From Sapria himalayana (lineage: Eukaryota > Streptophyta > Magnoliopsida > Malpighiales > Rafflesiaceae): 64,000 bases of DNA. The notes under the pieces are model-generated. The model was not told where the DNA came from and searched no databases. It was given only the letters and a program-made list of their open reading frames with translations. The position numbers and the translations under genes are program-made. Positions 63,831-64,000 of the stretch are shown here, piece by piece (within the stretch, counting starts at the first letter, position 1; each line of letters starts with the position of its first letter). The stretch covers positions 21,014 to 85,013 of the forward strand of contig JAREIK010000502.1 of NCBI GenBank assembly GCA_029783825.1, in the 5' to 3' direction.

Positions 63831-64000
63831 GGAAATTCCCTTGATAAATTAGAAAGGGAAAAAATTTCTTGCTAAATTAGCTAGGGAATTTTCCTAGCTA
63901 ATTTAGCGATGGATATTCCATCGCTAAATTTATTTGCTATGGACTATATCAGTCGCTAAAATTTATAGACCAGCACTTACTCGGGAATCGTCCGTCGTTT
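63831..64000 (+). repeat. 3' subterminal repeats of Z (terminus outside window)
   Basis: GGCTAGGGAAATTCCC, TTAGCTAGGGAATTTTCC and TTTAGCGATGGATATTCC words, the inverted counterpart of 38460-38770. No terminal ...TAGTG is reached before the window ends. Confidence 0.85.

Larger units (their letters stand above)
47574..64000 (+). mobile_element. CACTA element Z, plus orientation, continues past the window
   Basis: Starts with CACTACAAGAAAATATC at 47574. It then holds in order: 5' subterminal repeats, an AT-rich zone, 540-bp repeats, a tnp2 pseudogene fused to a TnpA tail, two 3' cassettes with CNG slots and palindrome arrays, and 3' subterminal repeats at 63831. The 3' end corresponds, inverted, to that of Y, so the terminus should lie shortly beyond 64000. 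A complete hAT of 3484 bp is nested in the first CNG slot. Element length without the hAT is at least about 12.9 kb. Transposase is dead. Confidence 0.85.

Overview
The window is nuclear DNA of a flowering plant. It contains plant-type transposons (an L1-clade LINE with a DUF4283 ORF1, CACTA/En-Spm elements with tnp2 and TnpA genes, Ac-like hAT elements) and broken pieces of two plant genes: a BBR/BPC GAGA-binding factor and a NAT10-type RNA cytidine acetyltransferase. The species cannot be fixed from the sequence. I see no intact host gene, no rRNA or secure tRNA gene and no intact transposase. Everything coding is a relic.

Layout. (1) 1-22315 is a very large, imperfect GATA/TATC tetranucleotide tract. 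It changes strand twice: GATA on + (1-4550), TATC on + (9271-20260), GATA on + again (20268-22315). A decayed minus-strand LINE (about 4551-9270) sits on the first switch and a short perfect hairpin (20250-20278) on the second. (2) 22316-36154 is CACTA element X, minus orientation, with its 5' terminus at 36154 and its 3' terminus missing. Its interior holds hAT relics, a 21-bp minisatellite and AT-rich filler. (3) 36200-38448 is a fourth GATA block. (4) 38449 to about 46772 is CACTA element Y, minus orientation, with an intact 3' terminus at 38449 and no recognisable 5' end. (5) 46773-47573 is a coding-like fragment of unknown gene origin. (6) 47574 to beyond 64000 is CACTA element Z, plus orientation: 5' terminus at 47574, tnp2 pseudogene at 55000-57735, and a 3.5-kb hAT (58388-61871) nested in its 3' part.

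X, Y and Z belong to one family. Shared parts are: 5' CACTACAAGAAAAT terminus and TTTAGCGACGGA-type subterminal repeats; an AT-rich zone; a tandem repeat of about 540 bp; tnp2 and TnpA; then a modular 3' region. The 3' region repeats a cassette: conserved lead-in (around TAGCCTATTATAGGTATG), a variable slot, a palindrome-rich GTAC/ATATAC array, and a conserved AT-rich block of 300-450 bp. In Z and X most slots hold GC-rich CNG trinucleotide repeats. In Y the slots hold host-gene fragments (BPC, NAT10 with a retained intron, and one unidentified exon), all in sense with the transposase genes. This cassette-with-slot organisation is the most interesting feature of the window.

The gene remains complement each other. 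Y keeps the tnp2 C-terminal domain (DUF4216) and most of TnpA. Z keeps Transpos_assoc, Transposase_21, DUF4218 and the TnpA coiled-coil tail. Neither can supply transposase alone, so any movement would need enzyme from elsewhere in the genome.
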